This document shows, one piece after another, positions 14,031 through 14,150 of a stretch of 14,150 nucleotides of DNA. This DNA comes from an uncultured Eubacterium sp. (GTDB taxonomy: Bacteria > Bacillota > Clostridia > Lachnospirales > CAG-274), in contig UQRG01000025.1 in assembly GCA_900543365.1 (NCBI GenBank), positions 1-14,150 of the forward strand, written 5' to 3'. Numbering within the stretch: the stretch's first letter is position 1; each line of letters opens with the position of its first letter. Both the position numbers and the translations under genes were made by a program. The notes under the pieces are model-generated. The model did no database searches, had not been told where the DNA came from, and worked only from the letters and a program-made list of their open reading frames with translations.

Positions 14031-14150
14031 GTTAATTTTATTTAGTTTTAGACATTATTTTACAAGAGAATATTTTTTTTGTGTAAATTGTACAAAAAAA
14101 TTAAAGCATATTTATATAAAAAAATATAATAAAGTGTTTAGTTATTCTGC
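14031..14150. other. Very A/T-rich tract at the right edge, no gene seen
   Basis: Mostly A/T with runs of eight T (14072-14080) and seven A (near 14094, 14118). It is the natural candidate for a DNA-unwinding element beside the DnaA boxes. TTGTAC (14088) with TTTATA (14111) could be a promoter toward a gene beyond the edge, but the match is weak. Confidence 0.35.

Noticed and set aside
1..14150. tRNA, rRNA, CRISPR arrays, insertion sequences, phage or defence genes
   Set aside because: None recognised on either strand after reading the gaps and coding frames.

Overview
The window is a low-GC, gene-dense stretch of a Firmicutes chromosome, most likely from Clostridia (Lachnospiraceae- or Eubacteriales-like). 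This is inferred from the conserved dnaN-yaaA-recF-gyrB-gyrA block, strong AAGGAG-type ribosome binding sites, a long-form hibernation factor, a possible sigma-H promoter and A/T-rich third codon positions. Species cannot be assigned from the sequence alone.

Layout. (1) 1-6694, all on the + strand: the 3' end of dnaN (its start lies outside), the S4-domain gene yaaA, recF, gyrB and gyrA. This is the classical replication and topoisomerase block next to dnaA. (2) 6841-7727: lepB (type I signal peptidase) and a small DUF1858 redox-disulfide protein, closed by an intrinsic terminator. (3) 7859-10345: two tandem strong promoters drive rpmG (49 aa, TTG start), secE, nusG, rplK and rplA, with a strong terminator after rplA. 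rplJ/rplL/rpoB do not follow. (4) 10468-11244, - strand: a membrane-anchored divergent polysaccharide deacetylase. (5) 11314-12848, + strand: a YfcE-type phosphoesterase overlapping an AEC-family transporter. (6) 13114-13659, - strand: long-form hpf. (7) 13660-14150: no gene; it carries the hpf promoter and a cluster of DnaA boxes flanked by a very A/T-rich tract, resembling a replication origin.

The genes are mostly housekeeping: replication and repair (clamp, RecF, gyrase), protein export (SecE, LepB) and transcription/translation (NusG, L33, L11, L1, HPF). I see no phage, insertion sequence, CRISPR array, toxin-antitoxin or defence system, and no convincing new multi-gene system.

The interest lies in regulation. 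The main items are the origin-like DnaA-box cluster at the opposite end of the window from dnaN, plus two perfect DnaA boxes inside recF; two copies of an mRNA element that copies the L1-binding site of 23S rRNA, one before rplK and one before rplA; a hairpin with a T-run at the start point of the second rpmG promoter; a sigma-H-like promoter for hpf; and palindromes at the gyrB and lepB promoters. All motif positions were found by eye.
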